Source: GCA-002708315 sp963676635
GTDB taxonomy: Bacteria > Bacteroidota > Bacteroidia > Bacteroidales > F082
Reading direction: 5' to 3'
Assembly: GCA_963676635.1 (NCBI GenBank)
Contig: OY781105.1
Location: forward strand, 2,666,001-2,730,000
Length of the DNA stretch: 64,000 bases
Of the stretch, positions 55,667 through 64,000 are shown piece by piece (position 1 is the first letter of the stretch; each line of letters begins with the position of its first letter). Below the pieces are notes generated by a model. That model had not been told where the DNA came from. It saw only the letters and a list, made by a program, of their open reading frames with translations, and did no database searches. Both the position numbers and the translations under genes were made by a program.

Positions 55667-57469
55667 TTGAATAAAAGATTTCAGTTTCTAACCGCATTAA
55701 TTTTGCTGGCTTTTTTTGATATGCAAAGTCAGGAAATTACTATCTCTAATACTCAAAATCGTGATTATACAAGCCTTAACGGTAAATGGAAATACGTACT
55801 GGATTTCTATCAAACAGGTCAAAATGGTTTTCTACCCATATATAAAAATCTGAAGCCCAAAGATAAGACCGACAGGGTGGAGTATAGTTTTGATAATGCT
55901 CAGACTTTATGGGTACCGGGAAGCTGGAATACTCAAAAGCCTGAACTTACTTATTATGAAGGTACAATTTGGTATCGAAGAATGTTTGATAAACCGGATA
56001 TCTCAAAAGATAAGCGTTACTTTATTTATATTGGTGCTGCCAATTATATTAGTATGGTTACTCTTAACGGTGAGCTGTTAGGAGAGCATGAAGGTGGATT
56101 TACTCCTATGTGTTATGAAGTTACTGACCTTATTAAAGATAAAGACAACTTTCTTATTGTTGGTGTTAGTAATACGCGTGAATCTGATCAAATTCCTGCT
56201 GAAGTAACTGACTGGTTTAATCACGGTGGCATAACACGAAATGTTAAGCTGATTGAAACTCCGGCTACTTTTATTAATAATTATTTTATCTCTTTGGATA
56301 AATCATCGCTTAATAAGAAAACAAAGCAAATTAGCGGGAAACTTGAGATTAACGGTAAAAGTATGCCTGAGAAAGCGCGGTTAATTATACCTGAACTTAA
56401 AGTGAACCAGGAGATTGAGGTTGACCCGAATGGTGTTACTAATTTTTGTGTTGGTATTAAGAATCTGGAACTGTGGTCACCGGAAAACCCTAAATTATAT
56501 GATATAACTCTGGAAGCGGGTACTGATATGATTACTGACAAGATAGGCTTTAGGGTAATTGATACAAAAGGAAAGAAAATTTTGTTAAACGGAGAGCCAA
56601 TATTCTTAAAAGGTATATGCCTTCATGATGAAAATCCTTTATGTCGTGATAGGGCTAATTCTATTGAAGATGCTGAACTGGTGCTTGGATGGGCTCAGGA
56701 GCTTGGTTGTAATTTTATCAGATTGGCTCATTATCCTCATCAGGAGAATATTGTCAGACTGGCTGATCAAAAAGGTATTCTTCTGTGGGAAGAACTGCCA
56801 TTATACTGGGGTATCGATTGGGAGGACACTACTGTACTTCAGAAAGCAAAAGAACAATATTCAGAAATGATTGACCGCGATTATAACAGGGCAAGTTCAA
56901 TTATTTGGTCAATTGCTAATGAAACAGCTACTACCGAAGCGCGTAATGCTTTCCTGGCTTCACTGGCGCAATATATTAGGTCAATCGATACAACAAGATT
57001 AATATCCGCGGCTTGCAAAAAGGATCAGGTTTTGGATGGTCATCCGGATAGTCTTTATACAATTAATGATCCTATTATCAATGAGCTTGATATTATTAGT
57101 TTTAATGAATATCTTGGTTGGTATGGTGGTCTTCCTGATGAGTGTCGCGGTAAAACAATTAGTTCTGATATTGATAAGCCTATAATAGTAAGTGAGTTTG
57201 GAGGTGGTGCAATTGAAGGGTTTTATGCTGATAGCATAACCCGATGGAGTGAGGATTATCAGGAGTACTTGTATAAGGAAGATATTGCTATGTTTGATAG
57301 AATTGACGGTCTGGCTGGTATGACACCATGGATTCTTGTTGATTTTATGTCGCCGCTAAGGCAATTACCGGATGTTCAGGATGGATGGAACAGAAAGGGG
57401 CTTATTTCTGAAAAAGGACAAAAGAAAAAGGCTTTCTTTATTTTGAAGGAATACTATAACACCAAGTAG
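55667..57469 (+). CDS. GH2 beta-glucuronidase-like enzyme
   Basis: The 600-residue enzyme starts at a TTG (55667) that opens the signal peptide NKRFQFLTALILLAFFDMQS; no ATG is nearby. Sugar-binding, Ig-like and TIM-barrel domains follow. The acid/base is Glu419 in WSIANETATTE and the nucleophile Glu510 in IIVSEFGGG. They are 91 residues apart, as in E. coli UidA (413/504). The sequence WNRKG near 574-578 gives the N-x-K motif (Asn575, Lys577) that recognises the uronic acid carboxylate in beta-glucuronidases. Together with GH78 and GH43 it suggests a rhamnose- and uronate-rich glycan as substrate. Location is periplasmic or outer. Confidence 0.88.
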   Translation: MNKRFQFLTALILLAFFDMQSQEITISNTQNRDYTSLNGKWKYVLDFYQTGQNGFLPIYKNLKPKDKTDRVEYSFDNAQTLWVPGSWNTQKPELTYYEGTIWYRRMFDKPDISKDKRYFIYIGAANYISMVTLNGELLGEHEGGFTPMCYEVTDLIKDKDNFLIVGVSNTRESDQIPAEVTDWFNHGGITRNVKLIETPATFINNYFISLDKSSLNKKTKQISGKLEINGKSMPEKARLIIPELKVNQEIEVDPNGVTNFCVGIKNLELWSPENPKLYDITLEAGTDMITDKIGFRVIDTKGKKILLNGEPIFLKGICLHDENPLCRDRANSIEDAELVLGWAQELGCNFIRLAHYPHQENIVRLADQKGILLWEELPLYWGIDWEDTTVLQKAKEQYSEMIDRDYNRASSIIWSIANETATTEARNAFLASLAQYIRSIDTTRLISAACKKDQVLDGHPDSLYTINDPIINELDIISFNEYLGWYGGLPDECRGKTISSDIDKPIIVSEFGGGAIEGFYADSITRWSEDYQEYLYKEDIAMFDRIDGLAGMTPWILVDFMSPLRQLPDVQDGWNRKGLISEKGQKKKAFFILKEYYNTK

Positions 57470-57488
57470 TGTTTGTCCAGAATGTCTT

Positions 57489-57504
57489 TCCCGATGCATC
57501 GGGA
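57489..57504. repeat. 16-bp perfect palindrome TCCCGATGCATCGGGA
   Basis: A perfect 16-bp palindrome lies 20 bp after the GH2 stop. It is flanked by TGTTTGT (upstream, at 57471) and ACAAACA (downstream, at 57510), which are also complementary. It has no loop and no T run, so it is not a standard terminator. Similar CCCGAT-N-ATCGGG words are repeated in other Bacteroidota genomes, to my recollection. Confidence 0.7.
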
Positions 57505-57662
57505 TGAAAACAAACATCTACGAAAGTAGCTTATTGTTATTCAGTATTTCACAAGCCTCGTTAGGAAGCATTCTGAATCATACACTCTACATTTTTTATA
57601 ATTGTATAAACTTTATATTTATAGAAATTGAGTAATAACAGCATTTATATGCTATAATAAAC

Positions 57663-58973
57663 ATGGTTATGAAACATATTATATTGTGGATTTTTTTGGG
57701 CTTAATACTGATAACAGGGATGCTGAATGCAAATACTGTTCTTAATGATTATAAATCAATAAATGATGGTGAGTATACTATTGTGATTGAAGCAAAGGAT
57801 TGGGGTCCGGCAGTGAGCAAAGTAGTACTTTCATTGGATGAAGTTGTTAATTCAGCTGATTTGGATCTATATTTAGTTGAAGTTGAGAAATCTTCAGACT
57901 TTGGTGTAATACCTGAAGATGTTGTCAGGGGTGAAAGAACAGTTATTTATGCCTATGTTTCGGATAAGGATGGCAATAAGACGGAAAAAGGAAATCATAT
58001 TACTCTTGTTATGCAGGTAGGTCCTGATTTATTGGTTGGCTCGCCAATGCATTTCTTTGGTAATGATAAATGTAGGGGTAATGGTTGGGTTGATTATAAT
58101 ATGACTATTACTAATAAGGTTAATGGTAATACATGGACTAAGGAAGCAGACCAGATTATGCCATTGGTTGATAAGTTTGACCTTGATGGTAAGTTTACAT
58201 ATGATGATGTTACGCTTGCATATGCCTCTTTTATTCCTGAAACAGATAATTATAAATCACCTTTGATTATATGGCTTCATGGTGGTGGTGAGGGTGGTAA
58301 TGATCCTACTGTGCCATTAATGGCAAATCGTGCTGCTAACTATGTTTCAGATGAGATTCAGGTTTATTTTGATGGCGCTTATGTTCTTGTACCACAGTGC
58401 CCCGGTGCCTGGATGGATAATGAAAAAGGTATTATGACTATGGGACGTGAAAATGATGTTTATAATCTAGCTTTAGTGGCTCTTATTAAGGATTATGTTG
58501 CTGATCATCCTCATATTGATAAGGACAGGATATATGTGGGTGGTTGCTCCAATGGTGGTTATATGAGCTTAAAGCTTATAATGATTGATCCGGATTATTT
58601 TGCGGCTGCTTTTATCAGCTCTTTGGCATATGATTCTAAGTATATTACTGACGACCAGATTGAAAGCATTAAAGATGTACCAATATGGTTTGTCCATTCG
58701 GCAGATGATAATACTACTCCTCCTGAAGAAACAGTACTTCCTGTGTATAATCGGTTGATTAAAGCGGGCGCAAAGGATGTGCATCTTTCATATTATGATC
58801 ATGTAATTGATATAACAGGATTCTTCGGTGGTGATAACTATTATTACTTCGGGCATTTCTCATGGATTTACTTACATGCTAATAAATGTATCTATGATTT
58901 TGATGGTGAGCCGGTGTTATTTGATGGTCGTCCGGCTACAATAATGGAGTGGATGGCTGGTCAGAAGAATTGA
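57663..58973 (+). CDS. Secreted alpha/beta-hydrolase (esterase/prolyl-oligopeptidase-like)
   Basis: The 436-residue protein has a signal peptide (about 1-23). An amino-terminal beta-rich domain of about 165 residues precedes the alpha/beta domain, with oxyanion segment LIIWLHGGGEGG, nucleophile Ser296 in GGCSNGGYMSLK, acid Asp in FVHSADDNTTPPEE and His near the end in YFGHFSW. The layout matches secreted PHB-depolymerase- or acyl-esterase-like proteins. In context it may remove esters from the glycan cut by the preceding enzymes. The start may be the second Met codon (57669). Confidence 0.8.
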   Translation: MVMKHIILWIFLGLILITGMLNANTVLNDYKSINDGEYTIVIEAKDWGPAVSKVVLSLDEVVNSADLDLYLVEVEKSSDFGVIPEDVVRGERTVIYAYVSDKDGNKTEKGNHITLVMQVGPDLLVGSPMHFFGNDKCRGNGWVDYNMTITNKVNGNTWTKEADQIMPLVDKFDLDGKFTYDDVTLAYASFIPETDNYKSPLIIWLHGGGEGGNDPTVPLMANRAANYVSDEIQVYFDGAYVLVPQCPGAWMDNEKGIMTMGRENDVYNLALVALIKDYVADHPHIDKDRIYVGGCSNGGYMSLKLIMIDPDYFAAAFISSLAYDSKYITDDQIESIKDVPIWFVHSADDNTTPPEETVLPVYNRLIKAGAKDVHLSYYDHVIDITGFFGGDNYYYFGHFSWIYLHANKCIYDFDGEPVLFDGRPATIMEWMAGQKN

Positions 58974-59038
58974 GAGCGTTAGGAGGATGATATATTGCGA
59001 CTGTGTGATGCTGGAGTAATTTCCTTAGCTTTAATAAG

Positions 59039-59659
59039 CTATAAAAACTTCCTGATAATTATATCATATAAAATATCGACAACTTCTTCCGGGACAAAGT
59101 TGGAGGAGTTAATACACAGGTCATAGGATGTTACATCTCCCCATTCTTTTGATGTGTAATAATTGTAGTATTCAGAACGACGTTTATCTGTTTTGTGGAT
59201 AAGAGAGTGACTTTCCTTTATGGAGATATCATATCTTTCTGACACCCATTTTATCCTGTCAGCCATATCTGCATAAATAAAAATATTTAAACAGTTTTTC
59301 TCATCTTTAAGAATATAATCAGCACAACGGCCTACAAGTACAGCAGATTGCTCGGTAGCTATATCTCTTATCACATCGCTTTGAATGCTGAATAATGTTT
59401 CATTACAGAGGTAATTGCCTGAATATACTTCATCAAGCATTGAGTTACGAAAGCCAAATAGCCCGCCCATAAGACTGTGAGATGTTTTTTCATCAGCATT
59501 TTCAAACAACTCTTTATTAAGTCCGCTTTTCTTTGAAGCAATGTTAATAATCTCTTTGTCAAAGTACGAGATATTCAGTTTCTTTGCCAGCATGCTACCT
59601 ATCTTACGTCCATTGCTCCCAAATTGTCTGCCAATTGTTATATAGTATTTCTTGTTCAT
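59039..59659 (-). CDS. Cytidylate-kinase-like family protein
   Basis: The 206-residue protein starts YYITIGRQFGSNGRKIG, the P-loop-like signature of the cytidylate-kinase-like (COG1102-type) family. KLNISYFDKEIINIASKK follows. The family is often found with membrane transport or stress genes, and true CMP kinase activity is uncertain. The start is 12 bp from the MATE gene stop on the same strand, so the two are probably one operon. Confidence 0.85.
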   Translation of the reverse strand: MNKKYYITIGRQFGSNGRKIGSMLAKKLNISYFDKEIINIASKKSGLNKELFENADEKTSHSLMGGLFGFRNSMLDEVYSGNYLCNETLFSIQSDVIRDIATEQSAVLVGRCADYILKDEKNCLNIFIYADMADRIKWVSERYDISIKESHSLIHKTDKRRSEYYNYYTSKEWGDVTSYDLCINSSNFVPEEVVDILYDIIIRKFL

Positions 59660-59671
59660 AATAAAGGTGTT

Positions 59672-61030
59672 TTATAATGACAATTTAATTGAGTGTTTGA
59701 ATTTTCTGATTTGATGTATTAGCAATGTTATTGATAACAGACTTGAAAAGAAGTCTGCAGCAGGCATTGATATCCATACCCCGTTTAATCCCCAATAGTG
59801 AGGAAAGATCAATAAAAACGGAAGAAGAAATATTACCTGACGCGTTAAAGAAAGCAGAATTGCTTTTTTTGGCATGCCGATACTCTGAAAAAAGTTTGAT
59901 GTTACTATCTGGAACCCGATGATGGGGAACATGATTACAACCAGACGCATTCCATCAATTACTAGCTGAGTAAGATCATTATCGCTGGTAAACATATTTG
60001 CTACTATTTTAGGAAAAAACTCTCCTATAATAAATCCCAGTGTTGTTACTACTGTTGCCAGAAGTATTGTGTACTTGAGCGATAGCATTACTCTGTTATA
60101 TAGTCCGGCTCCGAAATTGTATCCTGCAATTGGCTGCATTCCCTGATTAAGGCCAATTACTACCATCACAAATAGGAATAGTATCCTGTTGATAATACCA
60201 TAAGCTCCAACAGCAAGATCACCTCCGTACTTAATCAGACTCTGGTTAAGAATAACTATTATTACGCTGGATGCAGCGTTCATTAAAAATGGTGACATAC
60301 CAATTGCCAGGGAGTCGATTACTATCTTTTTCTTTAAACGATATATACCTTTCTGTAGGTGAATAAAGCTCTTTTTGTCGCTGAATATTTTTATTTGCCA
60401 GATGAGCATTAATACCTGAGAAATTATTGTAGCTATTGCTGCCCCTTGTATCCCCCAATGAAAAACAAAAATGAAAACAGGTGTAAGTGCGGCATTAATG
60501 ATAACTGTAAAAATAGTGGCATACATTGAAATCTGTGGCTTTCCGATTGATCGGAGTAACGCATTAAGTCCCATATAGGTATGCGTGATAACATTTCCCA
60601 ATGAAATAGTGAACATATAGTCGTGAGCATAAGGTAATGTTTGTTCACTTGCTCCGAAGAAAAGAAGAATGGGGTCGAGAAATGCCAGAATAAGAATAGT
60701 GAAAAGACTACCCAGAATAAGGTTGAGCATAAACACATTACCCAGAATGTGATTTGCACTTTTATAGTCTTTTTGTCCTAGCCTTAATGACATAAGAGTA
60801 GCTGCACCAACGCCTACAAGTGAGCCAAATGCTGCTGCCAGATTCATTAGTGGAAAAGTAATAGCTAATCCTGCTATAGCCAGAGCCCCAACACCATGTC
60901 CAATAAATATACTATCGGTTATATTGTACAGTGAGGACGCAGTCATGGCAATAACAGAAGGTATTGCGTACTGAATCAATAATTTCCATACATTCTCAGT
61001 TCCCAGTGTAATGGGTGCTTCTTTGCTCAT
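59672..61030 (-). CDS. MATE family efflux transporter
   Basis: The 452-residue inner-membrane transporter has twelve helices in two halves. The family start LLIQYAIPSVIAMTASSLYN, followed by ITDSIFIGHGVG, and the second-half equivalent GMSPFLMNAASSVIIVILNQ are clear. MATE proteins exchange Na+ or H+ for cationic drugs or metabolites. Substrate is unknown. It shares an operon with the cytidylate-kinase-like gene downstream. A CAAAAATA box (minus-strand TATTTTTG) is at 61063-61070. Confidence 0.92.
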   Translation of the reverse strand: MSKEAPITLGTENVWKLLIQYAIPSVIAMTASSLYNITDSIFIGHGVGALAIAGLAITFPLMNLAAAFGSLVGVGAATLMSLRLGQKDYKSANHILGNVFMLNLILGSLFTILILAFLDPILLFFGASEQTLPYAHDYMFTISLGNVITHTYMGLNALLRSIGKPQISMYATIFTVIINAALTPVFIFVFHWGIQGAAIATIISQVLMLIWQIKIFSDKKSFIHLQKGIYRLKKKIVIDSLAIGMSPFLMNAASSVIIVILNQSLIKYGGDLAVGAYGIINRILFLFVMVVIGLNQGMQPIAGYNFGAGLYNRVMLSLKYTILLATVVTTLGFIIGEFFPKIVANMFTSDNDLTQLVIDGMRLVVIMFPIIGFQIVTSNFFQSIGMPKKAILLSLTRQVIFLLPFLLIFPHYWGLNGVWISMPAADFFSSLLSITLLIHQIRKFKHSIKLSL

Positions 61031-61062
61031 TATTATGGTAAAAGTTTGAAAAATTAATGTTG

Positions 61063-61070
61063 CAAAAATA
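61063..61070 (-). promoter_or_regulatory. Candidate -7 box of the MATE gene
   Basis: The minus strand reads TATTTTTG, matching TAnnTTTG, 32 bp upstream of the ATG at 61030. Confidence 0.45.
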
Positions 61071-61213
61071 CTATAATTAAGACATATGGTTTGGGTTGTC
61101 GTGTATTTTAATTGTTGTACAATTCAATCATGAGATTCTGGGTGTCAGCAATTCTCTATTAGCTAATTATGACTTCACATATTGTGTACTTTGTGCTGAC
61201 AAACGACATTTTT

Positions 61214-61376
61214 CATACGTATGATATTCGCTTTTCATACGTATGAGAATTGATTATGATAGGTATTAAACAATCAACTGATAGGTATTAAATAAGCAAC
61301 TGATACGTATTAAACAGACAACTGATACGTATTAAATAATCAACTGATAGGTATTAAATAATCAACTGATACGTAT
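61214..61376. repeat. Array C: eight palindromic units at 22-bp period, with a switch of core
   Basis: The dyad axes lie at 61218.5, 61240.5, 61262.5, 61284.5, 61306.5, 61328.5, 61350.5 and 61372.5, all 22 bp apart. Units 1-2 are CATACGTATG in TTTTC-type flanks. Units 3-8 are TGATACGTATTA or TGATAGGTATTA with AAATAATCAAC-type linkers. The core therefore changes while the register is kept. The central two bases vary (CG or GG, and GC in array B). It lies between the start of the MATE gene and the end of the sensor kinase gene; nothing else is recognisable in this 535-bp gap. Confidence 0.93.
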
Positions 61377-61565
61377 TAAATATTCAGTGCGAGAGCGACA
61401 ATTTAGAAATATGTGAGGATTATGGTTTCAATTGCTGCTGTTAGATATAGCTGTACATAATTAGTAACATATTATTGAATGTAAAGATGTAAGATTGATT
61501 TGAGTAATGAATAAAGTTTTGGACTTGAAAGATATGCTAACAGTTTAATAAAAACTTTTGTAAGG

Positions 61566-63026
61566 TCAGATTTTTGTATTTAAGTATAGAGGTAATAATA
61601 TCTTAACTGTAGTTCCCTTGCCGGGTTCAGATTTAAAATCAATAGTGCCATCATGCTCTTTTATTATATTATAAGTAATGGCTAGTCCTAATCCGGTTCC
61701 TTCTCCGGGATCTTTTGTGGTAAAGAACGGGTCCGTAATTCTTTTAAGATTTTCTTCAGATATTCCAATGCCATTATCCTTAATAATTAACAAAACATTA
61801 TCCACAATCTTCTCAGCTGAAATGGATATTGTACCCTTGTCTTTTATTGATTGAATAGCATTTTTAAGGATGTTTATAAAAACCTGATGGAGCTGTCCGG
61901 AATTTCCTTTTGCTATTAATGCATCTTTATTCTCATATTTTCTTTCGATAGTTAATTTTTCAGGAATTTGATGATTAAGCATTGTCAGACAGTTATTGAT
62001 AATATTTATCATGTCACAGGCTTCATCTTTATGCTTGGCATCTCTGCTAAACTCATTCAAACTACTTATAATATTAGTGCAACGCTTAATACCCTGATCT
62101 AATCCATTAAGTAGAATATTAATTTCATTATCTTTTGTATCGATTTTATTTTTATTTAAATATTTTTTCAAAGCAAAAGAAGAACCAGAAATAAAATTAA
62201 GAGGGTTATTAATCTCATGAGCAACACCAGCAGAGAGAACACCAAGTGAGGCCATTTTTTCTGATTGTAGTAATTGAGTTTGGGTATCTTTTAATTTCTT
62301 TAATGTATTGTTTAATTCAATATTTTGATTGCTGATTGTCTCGTTTTTTTCAGATATTTCCTCATTTGTTGTTAATAGTTCTTCGTTAATGGTTGCAAGT
62401 TCCTCAGTTCGTTCCTGCACTTTTAATTCCAGATTCTCGTTCATATTAATAAGGTCTTTTTCAGCTTTTATTTTGTTAACAATTGTCTTAGTTAGATGTC
62501 GGTAATAATTGTTTAAGCCAATTCCAAAAACAATGGAAATACATATTATTGAGACATATTGTAACATCCAATGTAAAACATAGTGACTGCCACCTCCAAT
62601 TTCAAGACGGGGAGAAAATACCTTTAACGATAATAGAACTGATAGAGTTAAGTAGATTGCTAATGTTGCTAATATATATATATAGGAGTATCTTGTTTGT
62701 ACCAGTATGGCAACTATCATTATGCCTACAATAACCCAGAAATGTCCTCCTGAAAAGCCAAAATTTACAAGTCCCAACAGGCCAACAATATTAAATAAAG
62801 TTGCTGCAATATATATCTTAGCATTAAGACCTATTTTTTTCCTGTAAACAGCAAGAAGATTAGCTGCGATATAAATCAATGTTTGATAAATAAAAAGCAC
62901 GCTCCACCCATAATCAATATTTCGAATAACTAAAGCTAAATAAACAGGAATCATGCTTATTACTGCTATTAAAATAATTTGGTTTATTATCTGTGTCTTT
63001 ATTTTTCTTAATTCTGTGGTTACCAT
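61566..63026 (-). CDS. Membrane sensor histidine kinase
   Basis: The 486-residue kinase has about six membrane helices (about 12-175) that form the sensing part, then a long coiled coil (about 180-255, ERTEELATINEELLTTNEEI). HisKA has His270 (LGVLSAGVAHEINNPLNF), typical of the NtrB/ZraS-like class. The HATPase domain shows an N-box with LKNAIQSI, G1 DNGIGIS and G2 GTGLGLAITYNII. There is no receiver. The signal is unknown, and no response regulator gene is adjacent. Confidence 0.9.
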   Translation of the reverse strand: MVTTELRKIKTQIINQIILIAVISMIPVYLALVIRNIDYGWSVLFIYQTLIYIAANLLAVYRKKIGLNAKIYIAATLFNIVGLLGLVNFGFSGGHFWVIVGIMIVAILVQTRYSYIYILATLAIYLTLSVLLSLKVFSPRLEIGGGSHYVLHWMLQYVSIICISIVFGIGLNNYYRHLTKTIVNKIKAEKDLINMNENLELKVQERTEELATINEELLTTNEEISEKNETISNQNIELNNTLKKLKDTQTQLLQSEKMASLGVLSAGVAHEINNPLNFISGSSFALKKYLNKNKIDTKDNEINILLNGLDQGIKRCTNIISSLNEFSRDAKHKDEACDMINIINNCLTMLNHQIPEKLTIERKYENKDALIAKGNSGQLHQVFINILKNAIQSIKDKGTISISAEKIVDNVLLIIKDNGIGISEENLKRITDPFFTTKDPGEGTGLGLAITYNIIKEHDGTIDFKSEPGKGTTVKILLPLYLNTKI

Positions 63027-63290
63027 AATAAGCCTTGTTAAAGAATCAAAGATTTAGAAATAGATAAAATACTTATCTTGATAATCGATATTATCATTTT
63101 TTGCACAACAGTCCCTAATGGTAAAAACCATGTTTTAAGAATATTTATAAAACTATCCAAATTCCTTCCCGTACTAATATTCTAACTTCCACGAGTACTG
63201 TAAAGTTATAATAAAATTCATACGATTAATAATTCTTTGTAAAATATTATTGAAGAATTAAGTTCTGTCACTATTTTTGGGATGATTTAA

Positions 63291-64000
63291 TTAATGACTA
63301 ACAATTCTGTTTTTGTCATCATTACGGTGGTATTCCGGCTGAATATTGCTATGATGAATACCTCTTTCGCTGAGAATATTCTCAATTTGGGTAAGAGTAT
63401 TCTGAAAATTACTTAACATGAGATCTTCATTAAAATCAACATGAGCCTCAAAAATTGTTTCTTTATCATTAAGCTGCCATATATGTACATGATGTATATT
63501 ATCAACATCTTCCAATCCGGATATCTTGTTGCAAATACTATCCATATCAATATCTTTTGGTGTAAATTGCATAAGTATTTTAACTGATTCAGCAAGTAAT
63601 GAATAACTTGAATATATCAGATAAACAGCAATAACAACCGAAAGGATACTGTCGATTCTGTATATACCAAAAAACTTCATTAATAGTCCGCCAATTAATA
63701 CAGCAACAGAAGTTAGTACATCCGTCAGAAGGTGCAGGTAAGCTGATCTTACGTTAAGGCTTTCCTTTGAGTCCTTATGAAGCATCAGAACACTCAGGAA
63801 GTTAATTACTATACTGCCAACTGCAAACCAAATAACAATATCGAAGTTAATTTGTTGAGGGTTAAGCATCCTCTTTACACCTTCAATAATCAGAAACACT
63901 GCAATTCCGATAAGAGTGGCTGAGTTAATCAGAGCCGATAAAATCTCTGCACGTTTAAGCCCGTATGTTTGCTTTTCTGTGGGTTTTCTTGTGGCTATTC
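63291..64000 (-). CDS. Cation diffusion facilitator transporter (partial, 5' end outside window)
   Basis: The frame stays open to the window edge. Upstream of the GTG at 63899 the codons read RKPTEKQTYGLKRAEILSAL, the usual loop and TM2-TM3 segment of CDF metal/proton antiporters, so the start lies beyond 64000. The visible part has about four helices (including INSATLIGIAVFLIIEG) and the metal-site helix SAYLHLLTDVLTSVAVLIGG, with His and Asp. The cytosolic C-terminal domain is about 120-200 (HVHIWQLNDKETIFEAHVDF). The likely cargo is Zn2+ or another divalent metal. Confidence 0.9.
   Translation of the reverse strand, partial: IATRKPTEKQTYGLKRAEILSALINSATLIGIAVFLIIEGVKRMLNPQQINFDIVIWFAVGSIVINFLSVLMLHKDSKESLNVRSAYLHLLTDVLTSVAVLIGGLLMKFFGIYRIDSILSVVIAVYLIYSSYSLLAESVKILMQFTPKDIDMDSICNKISGLEDVDNIHHVHIWQLNDKETIFEAHVDFNEDLMLSNFQNTLTQIENILSERGIHHSNIQPEYHRNDDKNRIVSH

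Noticed and set aside
57489..57504. Terminator of the GH2 gene
   Set aside because: The palindrome has no loop and is not followed by a T run.

Overview
The window looks like a chromosomal segment of an AT-rich Bacteroidota, probably a Bacteroidales/Marinilabiliales-type organism. The lineage is inferred from several features together: at least five secreted proteins with type IX secretion (T9SS) C-terminal sorting domains, an S46 dipeptidyl-peptidase, many Bacteroidota-style lipoproteins, and TAnnTTTG promoter boxes shortly upstream of many genes. A DcuC-type C4-dicarboxylate carrier and a PPDK regulatory protein suggest, but do not prove, an anaerobic or fermentative lifestyle. There is no rRNA, CRISPR array, integrase or transposase. 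I see one tRNA, tRNA-Gln(CTG).

Layout: 1-630 holds the end of a PPDK regulatory protein and an internally deleted iron-alcohol-dehydrogenase remnant. 841-6147 has a hybrid kinase with a degenerate receiver, then an ECF sigma factor, an anti-sigma/beta-barrel protein and a PKD/T9SS protein that look like one operon. 6220-11064 (minus strand) has NUDIX, CvpA, a CBM9-like plus GHL10 secreted hydrolase, a ClC antiporter and a small secreted protein. 11382-15890 has GlnRS, two secreted/outer-membrane proteins and tRNA-Gln. 16125-27054 has a T9SS protein, a GH13 lipoprotein, a frameshifted kinase, a BvgS-like hybrid kinase, mannose-1-phosphate guanylyltransferase and an S46 peptidase. 27435-36697 has RNase R, a membrane-tethered winged-helix regulator beside DcuC, two T9SS hydrolases and a PHP histidinol-phosphatase. 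36716-45890 has envelope genes (lipoproteins, a GT-C glycosyltransferase, a class A PBP), a CoA-transferase, two alpha/beta hydrolases and a SprT-like protein. 46021-50605 has an MlaE/MlaF pair, an S41 peptidase and RsgA. 50659-58973 has a methyltransferase, a VOC-like protein and a run of glycan-degrading enzymes (GH43, GH78, GH2 with a glucuronidase NxK motif, an esterase-like protein) with a radical SAM gene inside. 59039-64000 has a cytidylate-kinase-like protein, a MATE transporter, a sensor kinase and a partial CDF transporter.

The most unusual signal is non-coding. Four intergenic regions (15413-15512, 27185-27353, 35659-35688, 61215-61376) carry tandem arrays of short palindromes whose dyad axes are exactly 22 bp apart. 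The core differs between loci (TGATGCGCATCA, ATAGCTAT, ATACGTAT/ATAGGTAT), but the 22-bp period never changes, and one array switches core type without losing register. I know no named element with this architecture. A dimeric DNA-binding protein with helically phased sites is one explanation; replication-slippage expansion of a mobile or REP-like unit is another.

All calls come from reading motifs and translations by eye. No database search was run.
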